Shown piece after piece: positions 55,339-64,000 of a stretch of 64,000 bases of DNA. The notes under the pieces are model-generated. The model saw only the letters and a program-made list of their open reading frames with translations, did not search any database and had not been told where the DNA came from. The stretch covers positions 1-64,000 of IMG/VR virus record IMGVR_UViG_3300025141_000042. One strand, written 5' to 3'. How positions within the stretch are numbered: position 1 is the stretch's first letter; every line of letters begins with the position of its first letter. The DNA is from a virus. Both the position numbers and the translations under genes were made by a program.

Positions 55339-55939
55339 AATTCAAATCCATCAATCTAAGGGTTTCGTTAACGTGCTTAATGAAAGTAGTGTGTTCTTTT
55401 TCCCACCCCTTGTACTTCGGTCCTTCGTGGTCCGGATCTCCGTGCTGACCTGGGTTTGCTGCTCGGATGCTGGCATGGACCAACTCGTGCACGAAAGAAG
55501 TATCATAAATTTTTGTTGTAAATGCTCTTCTCACAATTATATAATCTTTCGACCTGGTGAGTCCGGAGGCCACGCCACTTTCAATAAAAGTCCCATCAAC
55601 CGAGTACCCTCTCTCAAATGGCATCAAGTCTTCTCTCCACTCAATCATGATGTTGTTCAGGTTCTCGTAAGCGGCATCTGCGCGGTCGCCAAATGTCTCG
55701 TACCAAGATACATAGAAAACCTGAAGGGCCACGGATACTTCTCCTGGGTCTGGGAAATTGCATTGTTCCTGTTTCTGATAGGCATATTTCCACCCAGGTA
55801 TTCTCGTCAGTTCGTTCTTAGAGACGCAATCATGCTGGTCTTCCTGAGATGCTGGAAGGCGAACGGTGAGGCATCCGAAGGCAACAGAGATGCCAAGCAC
55901 GATACAAACCACAGGAACGAATAACCTCCAAAACATCAA
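55298..55939 (-). CDS. Exported zinc metallopeptidase-like protein
   Basis: The 213-residue protein has a Sec-type signal MMFWRLFVPVVCIVLGISVA and FGC (Cys23) as a possible lipobox. FVHELVHASIRAANPG (HELVH 151-155) followed by HGDPDHEGP (His171) gives three zinc ligands of a gluzincin. It could degrade cell-wall or surface proteins. Confidence 0.7.
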   Translation of the reverse strand: MMFWRLFVPVVCIVLGISVAFGCLTVRLPASQEDQHDCVSKNELTRIPGWKYAYQKQEQCNFPDPGEVSVALQVFYVSWYETFGDRADAAYENLNNIMIEWREDLMPFERGYSVDGTFIESGVASGLTRSKDYIIVRRAFTTKIYDTSFVHELVHASIRAANPGQHGDPDHEGPKYKGWEKEHTTFIKHVNETLRLMDLNYAEENKKDYFFQR

Positions 55940-55954
55940 AAATAACTAGTGGTG

Positions 55955-56434
55955 CTATCTCTCTATTGACGAAATCAGAGGGTTTTCGCCCATTGAGTTC
56001 CACCCAAAGATGATTACTGCGGACGGAAACGGTGCTCCGGCCTTTGCAGCACCAAATTTTAATCTGCCCTTCACAAAGAAGATCTGCGATGCTCTCATAC
56101 AATATTCGTGCCAATATGATGTATCGGTTCGAGCAGGGATGAGCATCACAACAGTGGTCTTATCCTTGCGGGATTCCTCATACCCTTTCTTTATCCACTT
56201 CTTTATATCCCTGCCATAAGGAGGGTTAACGAAGACCGTTTTGCATGGGCCCCAGTTCTTAGAAAGTCCATCATCTTCCTCCGTGTAGAAGGTTTTACAT
56301 TTGGTTGTCTCGGCTGTGGCACATGGATCCAAATCAAAGTTGAAGTCTCTATCCAACTTGTCAAAGAAATCCTGGGGTGTTTCCCAACTCATCTCTTTAC
56401 TGCTAAACATTAATTTCTTTGTGTGGTTGTTCAT
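55955..56434 (-). CDS. Phage Dam-type DNA adenine methyltransferase
   Basis: In this 159-residue protein ETPQDFFDKLDRDF, DPCATAE (36-42) and VFVNPPYGRDIKKW (NPPYG 70-74) are the motifs of phage N6-adenine methyltransferases (PF05869). It likely methylates adenine and protects phage DNA or regulates promoters. GATC sites cluster in several promoters of this window. Confidence 0.85.
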   Translation of the reverse strand: MNNHTKKLMFSSKEMSWETPQDFFDKLDRDFNFDLDPCATAETTKCKTFYTEEDDGLSKNWGPCKTVFVNPPYGRDIKKWIKKGYEESRKDKTTVVMLIPARTDTSYWHEYCMRASQIFFVKGRLKFGAAKAGAPFPSAVIIFGWNSMGENPLISSIER

Positions 56435-56541
56435 TCTTGTTTTTCCTTGTTTGCCCTATGGCCCACAAACACTGCCCAAGAAAAGGCAGCGATGGCGAAC
56501 CACGGCAGAAGAGTCTCGATTGTCGCGAGCAGAGATTCCAT
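56431..56541 (-). CDS. 36-residue membrane peptide
   Basis: The ORF MESLLATIETLLPWFAIAAF has one hydrophobic helix and a basic end HRANKEKQE. The stop overlaps the start of the Dam gene. It lies with another small membrane peptide, possibly a lysis or membrane-modulating pair. Confidence 0.45.
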   Translation of the reverse strand: MESLLATIETLLPWFAIAAFSWAVFVGHRANKEKQE

Positions 56542-56548
56542 TACCCAA

Positions 56549-56662
56549 TCACTCGCCAGCATCATCAAACTCGGCACACATCTCTTCGCAACCCATCGGG
56601 GTAGTGAGGAGAGTCGCAACAACAAATCCAGTTATCGAAAGCATAGTGATGAAAAAGACCAT
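56549..56662 (-). CDS. 37-residue membrane peptide
   Basis: The ORF MVFFITMLSITGFVVATLL, then TTPMGCEEMCAEFDDAGE, has one helix and two Cys. No strong ribosome site. Position between dUTPase and Dam suggests it is real, but it is very short. Confidence 0.4.
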   Translation of the reverse strand: MVFFITMLSITGFVVATLLTTPMGCEEMCAEFDDAGE

Positions 56663-56682
56663 GGTAAAATATCTTCTGTAAT

Positions 56683-57219
56683 TCACGGACTCCACTCCCC
56701 TTCGAAGTCAAAGCACATATCAGCATAACGCGGAAGCGATGCCTTCAGATCCTTGGGCGACTTCTTGTCGGTACTTCCCAGTGCGCCGTCTTTACGATCA
56801 CTCATAGCAATGGGGTAGTATCCGTAGAGATCATCCTCATTCTTCTCGAATGCCTTGAAATGAACCACAGGGAACAAAATAACCTGGGCAATCTTATCGC
56901 CGGGATTGATAGTCTGATTTTCGGACCCTACATTGTGGAGGTTTACAAACACTTCGCCATCGTAACCTGGATCGATTACGCATGCCCCAACAAGTAAACT
57001 CTTCTTTGATGCATTGCCTGAACGATTCTTTACCTCCAGGCAGTATCCGTGTGGTACGCCAAACTTATAGCCCGTCTGGAAGAGGCGACTCTGGCGTGGG
57101 GCAATGAGGATCGGTTCATTATCGGCAGGGTTGAAATACATGTCCAATCCTGCGTCGCTTGGGTTTGACCGCGTGGGCGGAACAACATTCTTTCTAACTC
57201 TTGTAAATTCTAGAATCAT
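56683..57219 (-). CDS. dut: dUTPase
   Basis: In this 178-residue protein motifs I SDAGLDM (21-27), II NRSGNASKK (65-73) and III GACVIDPGYDGEVFV (78-92) are those of trimeric dUTPases, and motif IV GDKIAQVILFP follows. The final motif V is less clear (GALGSTDKK). It hydrolyses dUTP, supplying dTMP precursors and limiting uracil in phage DNA. Confidence 0.92.
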   Translation of the reverse strand: MILEFTRVRKNVVPPTRSNPSDAGLDMYFNPADNEPILIAPRQSRLFQTGYKFGVPHGYCLEVKNRSGNASKKSLLVGACVIDPGYDGEVFVNLHNVGSENQTINPGDKIAQVILFPVVHFKAFEKNEDDLYGYYPIAMSDRKDGALGSTDKKSPKDLKASLPRYADMCFDFEGEWSP

Positions 57220-57220
57220 A

Positions 57221-57394
57221 TTATCCTCTCGATGAGTAAAATGGAATCTGCTTGGGAACGATGCTTACTCTATCCCCCTTAATGTCCACCTTAAATTCAG
57301 TTTCGCTATATGACCTCAAATCGCCGTCACAATCAATGACTGTGAAATCATCTTCTCTTCCGTTAGGATCTCTTACTAGTTCCATTTTAATCAT
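57221..57394 (-). CDS. Small hypothetical protein
   Basis: From MIKMELVRDPNGREDDFTVI (57394; GGAGAGAG upstream) the 57-residue product is beta-rich and ends QIPFYSSRG. It precedes dUTPase by one base. Confidence 0.6.
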   Translation of the reverse strand: MIKMELVRDPNGREDDFTVIDCDGDLRSYSETEFKVDIKGDRVSIVPKQIPFYSSRG

Positions 57395-57404
57395 CCTCTC
57401 TCTC

Positions 57405-57572
57405 CTATTGATCAATATGAATTAACATATCTGGAAATGCAACATTTTGCGTATCGACGCAACCGGCATCGCCTGCGTCACTAGTACCACCGTCTAGGTC
57501 GGCACATCTCATTCTACCATCTTCAATACATCCTGTCAAGGATAAAAGAACTGCAACTATAACTTTTTTCAT
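57405..57572 (-). CDS. Small lipoprotein
   Basis: The 55-residue ORF MKKVIVAVLLSLTGCIEDGR has a lipobox LTGC (Cys15) and an Asp-rich end. The ATG overlaps the Dcm stop. A promoter-like TTGACA-17-TAGAAT lies inside it (57511-57539), possibly for dUTPase. Confidence 0.6.
   Translation of the reverse strand: MKKVIVAVLLSLTGCIEDGRMRCADLDGGTSDAGDAGCVDTQNVAFPDMLIHIDQ
57511..57539 (-). promoter_or_regulatory. Possible internal promoter for the dUTPase group
   Basis: TTGACA (57534-57539), 17 bp and TAGAAT (57511-57516) within the small lipoprotein gene. Overlap with coding sequence makes chance possible. Confidence 0.4.
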
Positions 57573-58594
57573 AACTTACTCTCCTCATTTGTTTGTTTGT
57601 TGATTCCCTCAAAAATATGTGATATAACATCGACTGTCCATCCGTTGCCGGTCATCTTGTATCTCATGCCGCTGGTTATTCCCTCTACCTCTGTGTAGTT
57701 GTCTGGGATGGTCTGCAATCTCTCTGCTTCTAGGGGGTTTACTTTTCTTATATCTTTCCCGTCAAAAACATGGGGGTGAGATGACACAGTTATAATTTCA
57801 GACTTATGTCTTCCTTCGCCTATGCGGCCTATTCTCTGAATCTTAAGTTTGTCAGGGCGCATAACCAGAATTCGACCCTGCGTGTCTCTGCGCCAGCAGA
57901 AGCTTTTCTTGGGATCGGGCGAGTGGCGATATTTAGATGATTCCAAGAGAGGGATCAACTTTTGCAACACCCTCTGATCGGACATTACCTCTTCGCCATA
58001 ATAGGGTTCCATAATGTCTCTAAGGAGTACGCCCCCTCTGTCTGTGTCGATCCCTTCTTTATCGAAGGGGATATTTGTCCAGTACAGTCTCTGCCTGCTT
58101 TGGGCTGAGAAGTTTTTACTGTCTATCTTCTGAGGTTCTACACCAAGTTGATCGGAGATTATATCCTGGAACTCTTTCTTCATCTTGACATTCTCAAAGA
58201 GGAAATACTTTGGTTCTGTTTCCTTCAGGAGTCTTACGAACTCAAAGAACAATTTACTTCGCGGATCATCCAAGTTAAGTCGCGGGGGGAGCTGCGGGAG
58301 TTTCTCCGCCTCAGAGTCCTCCGAGTTCTTCTTCGAGTTTGTCTGTGCTTTGTTGGCAGAGAAACTGAAACCTTGACATGGACTTCCGCCCATGAGCAAA
58401 TCAATCTGGGGAAGTTCCGAACCCTTGACTTCGAGAACATCGCCGATGTGAATCGTATCGGGGAAATTATGCCGCGTTACCTTTTCTGCGTTCTTATCAA
58501 TTTCACTAGCAAAGTATTTATCTACCCTTATCCCTGCTCTGTTTAAAGCAATTTGACCGCAACTTATGCCATCAAACAAACTAAGTACATTCAT
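57569..58594 (-). CDS. C5-cytosine DNA methyltransferase
   Basis: In this 341-residue protein MNVLSLFDGISCGQIALNRA (motif I), GGSPCQGFSFS (PCQ, Cys73) and FLFENVKM (ENV, Glu134) are clear. The C-terminal part holds the small target-recognition region. It methylates cytosine C5 at an unknown site, protecting phage DNA or evading restriction. Confidence 0.93.
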   Translation of the reverse strand: MNVLSLFDGISCGQIALNRAGIRVDKYFASEIDKNAEKVTRHNFPDTIHIGDVLEVKGSELPQIDLLMGGSPCQGFSFSANKAQTNSKKNSEDSEAEKLPQLPPRLNLDDPRSKLFFEFVRLLKETEPKYFLFENVKMKKEFQDIISDQLGVEPQKIDSKNFSAQSRQRLYWTNIPFDKEGIDTDRGGVLLRDIMEPYYGEEVMSDQRVLQKLIPLLESSKYRHSPDPKKSFCWRRDTQGRILVMRPDKLKIQRIGRIGEGRHKSEIITVSSHPHVFDGKDIRKVNPLEAERLQTIPDNYTEVEGITSGMRYKMTGNGWTVDVISHIFEGINKQTNEESKL

Positions 58595-58621
58595 CTAACC
58601 TTCTCCTTTATGGTGAGATAT

Positions 58622-58649
58622 ATTCTAACACAATAAAAATCTATGTCAA
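58622..58649 (-). promoter_or_regulatory. Sigma70-like promoter of the C5 methyltransferase
   Basis: TTGACA (58644-58649), a 16-bp spacer and TAGAAT (58622-58627) on the minus strand, about 28 bp before the ATG. Confidence 0.65.
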
Positions 58650-58661
58650 GTATAAAGTGGA

Positions 58662-59189
58662 TTATTTTTCGCTAAAAGAAGTATTGGTTGCATGAAATGA
58701 ATCGATAATGTCCCTAAACTCATCCATCCCTGACCGATTAGACTTCTTCTTCGTCAACTTCTTAACCAACTCGGAACTGCTCTGCACTTTGCGGCCGCCG
58801 ATGGCAAACACCATTTCGATGCCGACTTCATCACACACTTCTCGCTCGCGTTGACATATCGACTCCTCATCGATGGTGCCGCCGTTGGCAAAATAATCTG
58901 GTTCTACTTTTCGCAGAGTGTTCGCAACGGTGCCATCGGCATCATCAGCAACAACAACACGGGCGACTTTCTTGATGCTCTTGAGGAGTTCAATTCGCTC
59001 CTCAAGAGTCATGAAATAGTATCCCTTTTTATCCAAGAGCCACTGGTCAGTATTCAGGATGACCACGACTCGACCATACTTGGCGGCGGCACGGATAAGT
59101 TGGAGGTGTCCGATGTGAATCGGATCAAACCCCCCACTAATAGCAACCAGTTTATTTTTTCTCTTCTTCTTACCGGTCATTTGGATCAC
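58662..59189 (-). CDS. Cytidylyltransferase-like nucleotidyltransferase
   Basis: The 175-residue product has AISGGFDPIHIGHLQLIRAA (GGFDPIHIGH 19-28), the HxGH ATP/CTP-binding motif, and a later FAIGGRKVQSSSELVKKL typical of the ISSS element. Possible roles are NMN or sugar-phosphate adenylyl/cytidylyl transfer. A GTG at 59189 or an ATG (MTGKK, 59180) are alternative starts; the former overlaps the dnaE stop. Confidence 0.8.
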   Translation of the reverse strand: MIQMTGKKKRKNKLVAISGGFDPIHIGHLQLIRAAAKYGRVVVILNTDQWLLDKKGYYFMTLEERIELLKSIKKVARVVVADDADGTVANTLRKVEPDYFANGGTIDEESICQREREVCDEVGIEMVFAIGGRKVQSSSELVKKLTKKKSNRSGMDEFRDIIDSFHATNTSFSEK

Positions 59190-62100
59190 CCAAGGAGTTT
59201 GAAATATCTTGTGATACTGCGAGTTGAGAAACCCCAGACCGGATCATAATCCAGTTTTGCCATGTAGGGGTGATTCGTGTGGATCATATCTCTGCCCTTC
59301 TGGATACCCCAGCACTTAATCGCGGCAGACTCACTGTTCTTATCGATTGCCTCAACGAGCCACCAATCCTTACCATGCTTGGTCTTCTTTGGGATAACTT
59401 TCCTGGGTATGAACCACACTACGCCCAGTCCTTCATCGAATTCGCTGATGGGCGGAACAGCAACCTCTTCCAGTCGGCGCTCCACTTCCTTGGTCATGAC
59501 CAGATCGAAAGGAAAGAGACCGGTGAGATCAATAAGATTCTCTAGTTTTTCCTCGGCAGTAAAATCTCCTTCTGGAGCGAATTTCTCGATGTTCTCCTTA
59601 AGGTTCTTTTCCTTCCTGGGTCTGTCGCTTGCAATTGCCATCCAAAAGTGTTTCAGACCTGTGAACCTTTCATCCACCAATGCATTCATTGCCTGTGATC
59701 GAACAAGGGCATCAATGCTCTTCTTGTTTACTTTCGAGTATGACATACGCTCATTGAAGAGGAAATCCTCAACCGTCTTGAATGGGCGGTGCTCAACGAT
59801 CTCTTTAATTGCTGCATCCCCTAGACCCTTGACACTGGATAGTGGTTGAATCAACGTCTTTCCATCTTCGCTTATCTCCCATGTAAATCCGCTCGTGTTT
59901 ATATCGAGTTTCCTAATTCCGAAACCCATGCTTCGGGCAATGTTAATTGCTTTCTCTTTACGTGCTTCCGGTTCTTTGTCTAGGAATGCTGCCATCCATT
60001 CAGATGGGTAATAGTTTAACAACCACGCACATTGAAACGAGAGAATACTGTAACTCAAGGCATGGGACTTATTGAAACCGTACCCGGAAAAGTATTCGAA
60101 ATTATCCCACAACTTCTGTGCTTTATCAGCATGGATATCCTTCTCAAGGCATCCAGTGATGAACTTGTCGTGGATCTTCGTCTTTAATTTGTCTTTCTGG
60201 GAACCCTTCTTTGTGAGGATCTTGCGAAGCATATTCCCTTCGTCCAGACTGAGGTCTTTGCCCAAGCGGTGGGCAAGCAATGCAATCTGTTCTTGAAAGA
60301 TCATAAACCCGTAAGTCTCTTTCGTAATCTCTTTCACAATCTTGTGTTCGTATTTGATATTATCCGGACTCTTTTTCGCTGAGATGTAATTCTTGTCAAC
60401 CTTGGCAGACAAGGGTCCAGGGCGATAGATGCTTGTAATCGCAGACAGGTCAACAATGTTCTTCGGCTTTACCTGCTTGCAGAATCTCTGGGCGCCTCCT
60501 TCTGTGAATTGGAATATGCCTGCCCAGCGACCCTTCTGGAAGACCCCTTTATACACCTTCTGATCATCCAGGTCAATCACGTTCGGATGGAGATTCTTTT
60601 CGTAAAAATCTTTCACATCACTGAAGGATGGATCTGGATTGTTGTGGTGCCTCTTGAGGATGTGCGTGATTGCCGATTCCATCATGCGCAAAGATGCTAG
60701 ACCCAGGATATCAAACTTAATAAACCCCATGGGTTCTAGGTGGCGGACATTCTGACCCTCACTCCATGGAGTCTGCTTGACGCCTCCGCTGTTAATGATG
60801 GGCATATGCCTGTCTAAGTTATCGCCAACAACGACGCCGCCGGCATGGCGCGAACAACTGCGGATTTGACCATAGAGTGCATCAATGTCTGTGGCGGCCG
60901 TCGGGTATTTGCGGAAGAAATCCTGCAAAGTCGGACTGTGCTCCTTTACTTCCTCGAAAGTAGGGATATACATGCCAGCAGACATGCCCTTCGCCTTCTT
61001 GGCAAGCGGTGTGGCCTCTTTCATCATTACGCTGGTTACAATGTTCACCTCTTTAAACGGGATCCCTTGCATCTTACTAATGTCTTTAATAAGGGACTTA
61101 AGTTGGAGGGTGTTCCAGTTGGAAATCGGCACAACTTTATCCTCACCCCACTCTTCGATTAGAACCTCTTTGAGAACCATGGGATCCGAAACGTCATAAT
61201 CTATATCAGGGAAACCTGCGTCTTTCTGGTTTCTCGTCATGAACCGCTCGAACAGCAAGTCATACTTAAGAGGATCTACCTGCGTGATCCCCAGGACATA
61301 CGCCACCAAGGAACCGGCGGCACTGCCGCGAGCAGGACCGACCAACTGGCGGGAAGAGGCGATATCAGCAATAGCTTTCATCGTCAGAAAGTATTGTGAA
61401 AAATCATTAATATTAATGACCTCCAACTCCTCAGTCAACCTCTCTACATAAACAGACCTCTTATTGAGACCGGCGGATTTAAGTCCCGCAGTGGCACACT
61501 CCACAAGCGCATCGGCCGGGGTCTTGCCCTCGGGTACCACGAAACTTGGTAATCGTACCGTATTATCTGGTAGAAACCTGGATATTCTGACATGGGCAAT
61601 GTTATGTGTTTCGGCGATAGAGTCGCGTACCAGATTATCATCGTATTCATATCCGCAATCCTTTGAGTAGGACTTATAAGACTCCCACATCTCATCCCCG
61701 TTTTTGGGGTAAAGTTGGTATGCCATCCCATCAATATCTTCTGGGAGTTCTGAGTTTTCAGTCCCTTTTCCAATCCAACCTAATTGTTTGTAAACTTCTC
61801 TTTGCTTCCAGGATTGGGGGTTCGGGTAGTGACTGTCGGCCGTGCTGATCATCTTCAGATCGAACTCTTTTGCTATCTCAATAATGTGCTTGTTGAGTTG
61901 ATGCTGCTCGTCGATCCTGTTCCATTGCAATTCCGCATACCATCTGTCTCCGAAGATATCAACCATCTTCGATGTGGTCGTGCGCATGGCGTCCCTCACT
62001 GCGTCAGGACCGCTGTCACGGTTCTCCCAGAAGTCGCCTGCATAGACGCCGCCGAGACATGCGGATGCTGCTATGACCCCACTGTTGTGCTCCTGGAGCA

Positions 62101-62620
62101 TATCATAATCTATCCTAGGGAATCGATAATAATTCCCCTCGCGGTAACTCTTGCTGATCAGGGTAAAGATATTATTCAAACCTTCCTGGTTCTGTGCCAG
62201 GAGGATCAAATGGCGCCGCTTATTCAAGATGCTCTTTATTGCTTTCTTGGTTTCCTGCTCATCTTCGACTGTGGCACCAGAGACATCATCATCCAACTTT
62301 GCTGACTTCTTCTTGCTCGCTGCCTTCTCTTCTTTGATGCGCTCGTACTCTGAGCGCCACTCTTTAATCGAGGGAATGAAGTATGCTTCGACTCCAAAAA
62401 TGGGTTTAAAATCTTTGCCATCTTGCTCCATCTTCTTGGCATGTAGCACCTGGTATGCCAAACCATTCATGTTCCCATGATCGGTGAGTGCCAAAGCATC
62501 CATGCCATTTTCGTAAGCAAAATCCATGTGTGCTTGTGGGTAACCTAGTCCGTCAAAGACGCTAGCAACAGAGTGGGCATGGAGGCCGACGAAAGGGATG
62601 GAGGAGACTTTTCTTTGCAT
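59186..62620 (-). CDS. dnaE: DnaE-like C-family DNA polymerase (replicative alpha subunit)
   Basis: The 1144-residue product has a PHP domain start (FVGLHAHSVASVFDGLGYPQ and LTDHGNMNG), GPARGSAAGSLVAYVLGIT, the catalytic PDIDYDV (about 470), KFDILGLASLRM (about 636) and GYGFNKSHALSYS. All are the order and spacing of bacterial DNA polymerase III alpha, only slightly shorter than E. coli DnaE. Phages with this enzyme bring their own replisome core. It lies downstream of a strong promoter. Confidence 0.95.
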   Translation of the reverse strand: MQRKVSSIPFVGLHAHSVASVFDGLGYPQAHMDFAYENGMDALALTDHGNMNGLAYQVLHAKKMEQDGKDFKPIFGVEAYFIPSIKEWRSEYERIKEEKAASKKKSAKLDDDVSGATVEDEQETKKAIKSILNKRRHLILLAQNQEGLNNIFTLISKSYREGNYYRFPRIDYDMLQEHNSGVIAASACLGGVYAGDFWENRDSGPDAVRDAMRTTTSKMVDIFGDRWYAELQWNRIDEQHQLNKHIIEIAKEFDLKMISTADSHYPNPQSWKQREVYKQLGWIGKGTENSELPEDIDGMAYQLYPKNGDEMWESYKSYSKDCGYEYDDNLVRDSIAETHNIAHVRISRFLPDNTVRLPSFVVPEGKTPADALVECATAGLKSAGLNKRSVYVERLTEELEVININDFSQYFLTMKAIADIASSRQLVGPARGSAAGSLVAYVLGITQVDPLKYDLLFERFMTRNQKDAGFPDIDYDVSDPMVLKEVLIEEWGEDKVVPISNWNTLQLKSLIKDISKMQGIPFKEVNIVTSVMMKEATPLAKKAKGMSAGMYIPTFEEVKEHSPTLQDFFRKYPTAATDIDALYGQIRSCSRHAGGVVVGDNLDRHMPIINSGGVKQTPWSEGQNVRHLEPMGFIKFDILGLASLRMMESAITHILKRHHNNPDPSFSDVKDFYEKNLHPNVIDLDDQKVYKGVFQKGRWAGIFQFTEGGAQRFCKQVKPKNIVDLSAITSIYRPGPLSAKVDKNYISAKKSPDNIKYEHKIVKEITKETYGFMIFQEQIALLAHRLGKDLSLDEGNMLRKILTKKGSQKDKLKTKIHDKFITGCLEKDIHADKAQKLWDNFEYFSGYGFNKSHALSYSILSFQCAWLLNYYPSEWMAAFLDKEPEARKEKAINIARSMGFGIRKLDINTSGFTWEISEDGKTLIQPLSSVKGLGDAAIKEIVEHRPFKTVEDFLFNERMSYSKVNKKSIDALVRSQAMNALVDERFTGLKHFWMAIASDRPRKEKNLKENIEKFAPEGDFTAEEKLENLIDLTGLFPFDLVMTKEVERRLEEVAVPPISEFDEGLGVVWFIPRKVIPKKTKHGKDWWLVEAIDKNSESAAIKCWGIQKGRDMIHTNHPYMAKLDYDPVWGFSTRSITRYFKLLG

Positions 62621-62650
62621 AGATGATCCGTTCGTTAGAGTTCAGGCAAT

Positions 62651-62679
62651 ATAATAGCAGGTCTTAACAGACATGTCAA
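62651..62679 (-). promoter_or_regulatory. Sigma70-like promoter of dnaE
   Basis: TTGACA (62674-62679), a 17-bp spacer and TATTAT (62651-62656), 31 bp before the ATG. Confidence 0.75.
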
Positions 62680-62731
62680 GACATTTGTTGTGTTTTTGTA
62701 AGTGCTTGATTTTGCTTAGGTAATCGTCAAC

Positions 62732-63466
62732 TCATCCCAGTTGACGGAAGACCACATCTGGGCGGCCGGACTCATAAGCACCAATTTTGGCCTTCAGATC
62801 ATCTGGTATTTCTTCAATAGATTTATATTTCTTCAGTTCATCGGCATATATGCTCGTTCTTGGATCAAAAATATTGACTGCCTCGTATTTCCAGTCGGAG
62901 GGAGCATACTGATCGTTCCATGCCCATGCGTCTGCAACTTTACCAAAACCACTCTTCTTGTAAAAACCGGTTAAGAAACCGTCAAAGTGATCTAGTTTCT
63001 GACCACCATTGCGAATTGCTGCATCCATCATTTCACGACCGATGCCGCCGATGCCGGAATTGTTGTGGACGCTAACAATATCCCCGTCTTCTTTGATAGC
63101 AAAACCGAGATTGTGTTCCTTCAGTTTGAACAATCTCATGCTTGCCAAATCTTTTTGGGAGTAGGACGTGAGGAAGCCGCCCCTCTTGCCCGAGTTGAGA
63201 GAATCCATGAATCCCTGTGGGTTTTGTTCTTCCCATTCGTCTGCCCTTATCATGCCCAATACAGAATCGTTATCACCGTCTTCACCAATCGCAAAGACGT
63301 TTGCCATCATCTCTTGCTCGGCAGCCATTCTTAGGTAGTCATCCGGCGAACCATTGCCTGGTTCCTGCAATGGCATCTCTTCTTTCTCCACAAGAGACTC
63401 CGCCAATACGTTCTGTGTGGCCAGTCTCTTATAGTGAGTTCTCCATTTATCCATTATCTGCTTCAT
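62732..63466 (-). CDS. Tagged GNAT-like protein
   Basis: The 244-residue protein begins MKQIMDKWRTHYKRLATQNV, a variant of the MKLLMENWRxY tag. The body resembles a GNAT acetyltransferase: LFKLKEHNLGFAIKEDGDIV, GIGGIGREMMDAAIRNGG and FLTGFYKKSGFGK, with a C-terminal YADELKKYKSIEEIPDDLKA. If packaged, it may acetylate host proteins or detoxify. AAGGAG lies upstream. Confidence 0.62.
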   Translation of the reverse strand: MKQIMDKWRTHYKRLATQNVLAESLVEKEEMPLQEPGNGSPDDYLRMAAEQEMMANVFAIGEDGDNDSVLGMIRADEWEEQNPQGFMDSLNSGKRGGFLTSYSQKDLASMRLFKLKEHNLGFAIKEDGDIVSVHNNSGIGGIGREMMDAAIRNGGQKLDHFDGFLTGFYKKSGFGKVADAWAWNDQYAPSDWKYEAVNIFDPRTSIYADELKKYKSIEEIPDDLKAKIGAYESGRPDVVFRQLG

Positions 63467-63662
63467 CGTATAACTCCTTAATGAACTTGTCGGCCTCGTC
63501 CTTCGTTGGGAAACTGGCCAGTGTTAAGATTGTTGGGTTGTATTTGAACAGTGCCCTGGCAATATAGCATTCGCTATCAAACTTTGGATCGGAGTATTTC
63601 TCCGACCACAGAGCAGCAATCTCAGAATCTAAAAGGTAACAACCATCGTGCAATTTTTTCAC
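63447..63662 (-). CDS. Small hypothetical protein
   Basis: The GTG start at 63662 with AGGAGTT 8 nt upstream gives MKKLHDGCYLLDSEIAALWS and 71 residues, mixed alpha/beta with LTLASFPTKDEADKFIKELY. An octamer overlaps this leader. Unknown function. Confidence 0.6.
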   Translation of the reverse strand: MKKLHDGCYLLDSEIAALWSEKYSDPKFDSECYIARALFKYNPTILTLASFPTKDEADKFIKELYDEADNG

Positions 63663-63674
63663 TCTATAACTCCT

Positions 63675-63682
63675 ATAAGTAG
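63675..63682 (-). promoter_or_regulatory. Late-promoter-like octamer CTACTTAT
   Basis: It ends 12 nt before the GTG at 63662; the AGGAG ribosome site begins right after it. If this is a -10 box, the ribosome site would sit outside the message, so this copy is less convincing. Confidence 0.25.
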
Positions 63683-63684
63683 AA

Positions 63685-63999
63685 TTAAATATCTTTTATG
63701 TTATCTTTGCCAAACGGATTAAGTTCGTGATACTTTAAGATCATCTTTGGTTTCACCACATATTTTGCATAATCGCTGCCCATATACTTGGCGTAACCTT
63801 CCCAGTTATCTATATTGAAGTATCTCTCGGTCTCCATTACCGTCTGACCATCTAAATTTATATCTCCGAACACCTTCTCAATTGGAAAGTGCCTTGCACT
63901 ATACCTCTCTTCCTTTGGGAGTAAATCCCCTTTTACTGTCTTTTCTTTTTCATCGAAATAGGCACCAGGAGCATACACTCCCGTTCCCCCTCTTATGAT
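63685..63999 (-). CDS. C-terminal part of a protein cut by the window end
   Basis: The frame stays open to the window edge with IIRGGTGVYAPGAYFDEKEK, so the real start is beyond 64000; the GTG at 63978 is probably internal. The visible part has RYFNIDNWEGYAKYMGSDYA and a C-terminal KMILKYHELNPFGKDNIKDI. No domain recognised. Confidence 0.55.
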   Translation of the reverse strand: MIRGGTGVYAPGAYFDEKEKTVKGDLLPKEERYSARHFPIEKVFGDINLDGQTVMETERYFNIDNWEGYAKYMGSDYAKYVVKPKMILKYHELNPFGKDNIKDI

Positions 64000-64000
64000 C

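Noticed and set aside
61239-61773. Plus and minus frames inside the polymerase gene
   Set aside because: They are shadows of the DnaE frame, with no ribosome sites and unusual composition.

Overview
The window reads as an internal piece of a large, tailed double-stranded DNA phage (or a prophage or metagenomic phage contig). Around 110 short, tightly packed genes lie almost all on the minus strand, many overlapping by ATGA or TAATG. Recognisable genes are typical of large phages: a C-family (DnaE-like) replicative DNA polymerase, dUTPase, a Dam-type adenine methyltransferase, a C5-cytosine methyltransferase, GroEL, Hsp20, ClpP, glutaredoxin, an M15 endolysin, a sigma region-4-like protein, a MoxR ATPase with a VWA/metallopeptidase partner, and one tRNA-Gly(GCC). 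No terminase, capsid or tail-sheath gene is in view, so the phage family stays open. The host is unknown. MopE-type CDGxDNDCDG repeats in a lipoprotein are best known from Deltaproteobacteria/Myxococcota and are a weak hint.

Layout. 1-17.3 kb: putative virion and internal-protein genes. They include a ligase-like/NMNAT-like fusion cut by the window start, an ADP-ribosyltransferase candidate, a PARP/ART-like protein, two ParB/Srx-fold proteins, a nucleotidyltransferase and an L,D-transpeptidase-like protein. 17.3-24.4 kb: about 27 very small accessory genes, many with one small SH3/KOW-like fold, read from a promoter at 24.4 kb with a CRP-like operator. 24.7-30.4 kb: a eukaryote-type phosphomannomutase, three genes carrying an RLMESWGY N-terminal cassette, then two separate promoter-terminator units (a ParB-like gene; tRNA-Gly plus a possible nuclease). 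30.5-45.2 kb: small genes, a PPP phosphatase, a di-iron ferritin-like protein, the VWA-peptidase/MoxR module and the M15 endolysin. 45.3-47.5 kb: the only plus-strand genes, a moron-like island with a MopE/VWA lipoprotein. 47.5-55.9 kb: chaperone/protease block (Hsp20, GroEL, ClpP) with virion-like proteins. 55.9-64 kb: DNA modification, nucleotide metabolism, DNA polymerase and further tagged proteins.

Two themes tie the window together. First, at least nine unrelated proteins share short N-terminal tags (MKLLMENWRxYMxE or RLMESWGY), usually with an (L/I/M)xE tripeptide. This resembles the capsid-targeting sequences that T4 prohead protease removes from internal proteins such as Alt. I infer a set of head-packaged effectors delivered with the DNA. 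Second, there appear to be two promoter classes: sigma70-like TTGACA-17-TATAAT promoters, several with TGATCT in the spacer, and a minus-strand octamer CTAYTTAY upstream of about twelve genes that looks like a phage late promoter, in some cases placing +1 at or near the start codon. All functional calls come from reading motifs by eye; no database search was run.
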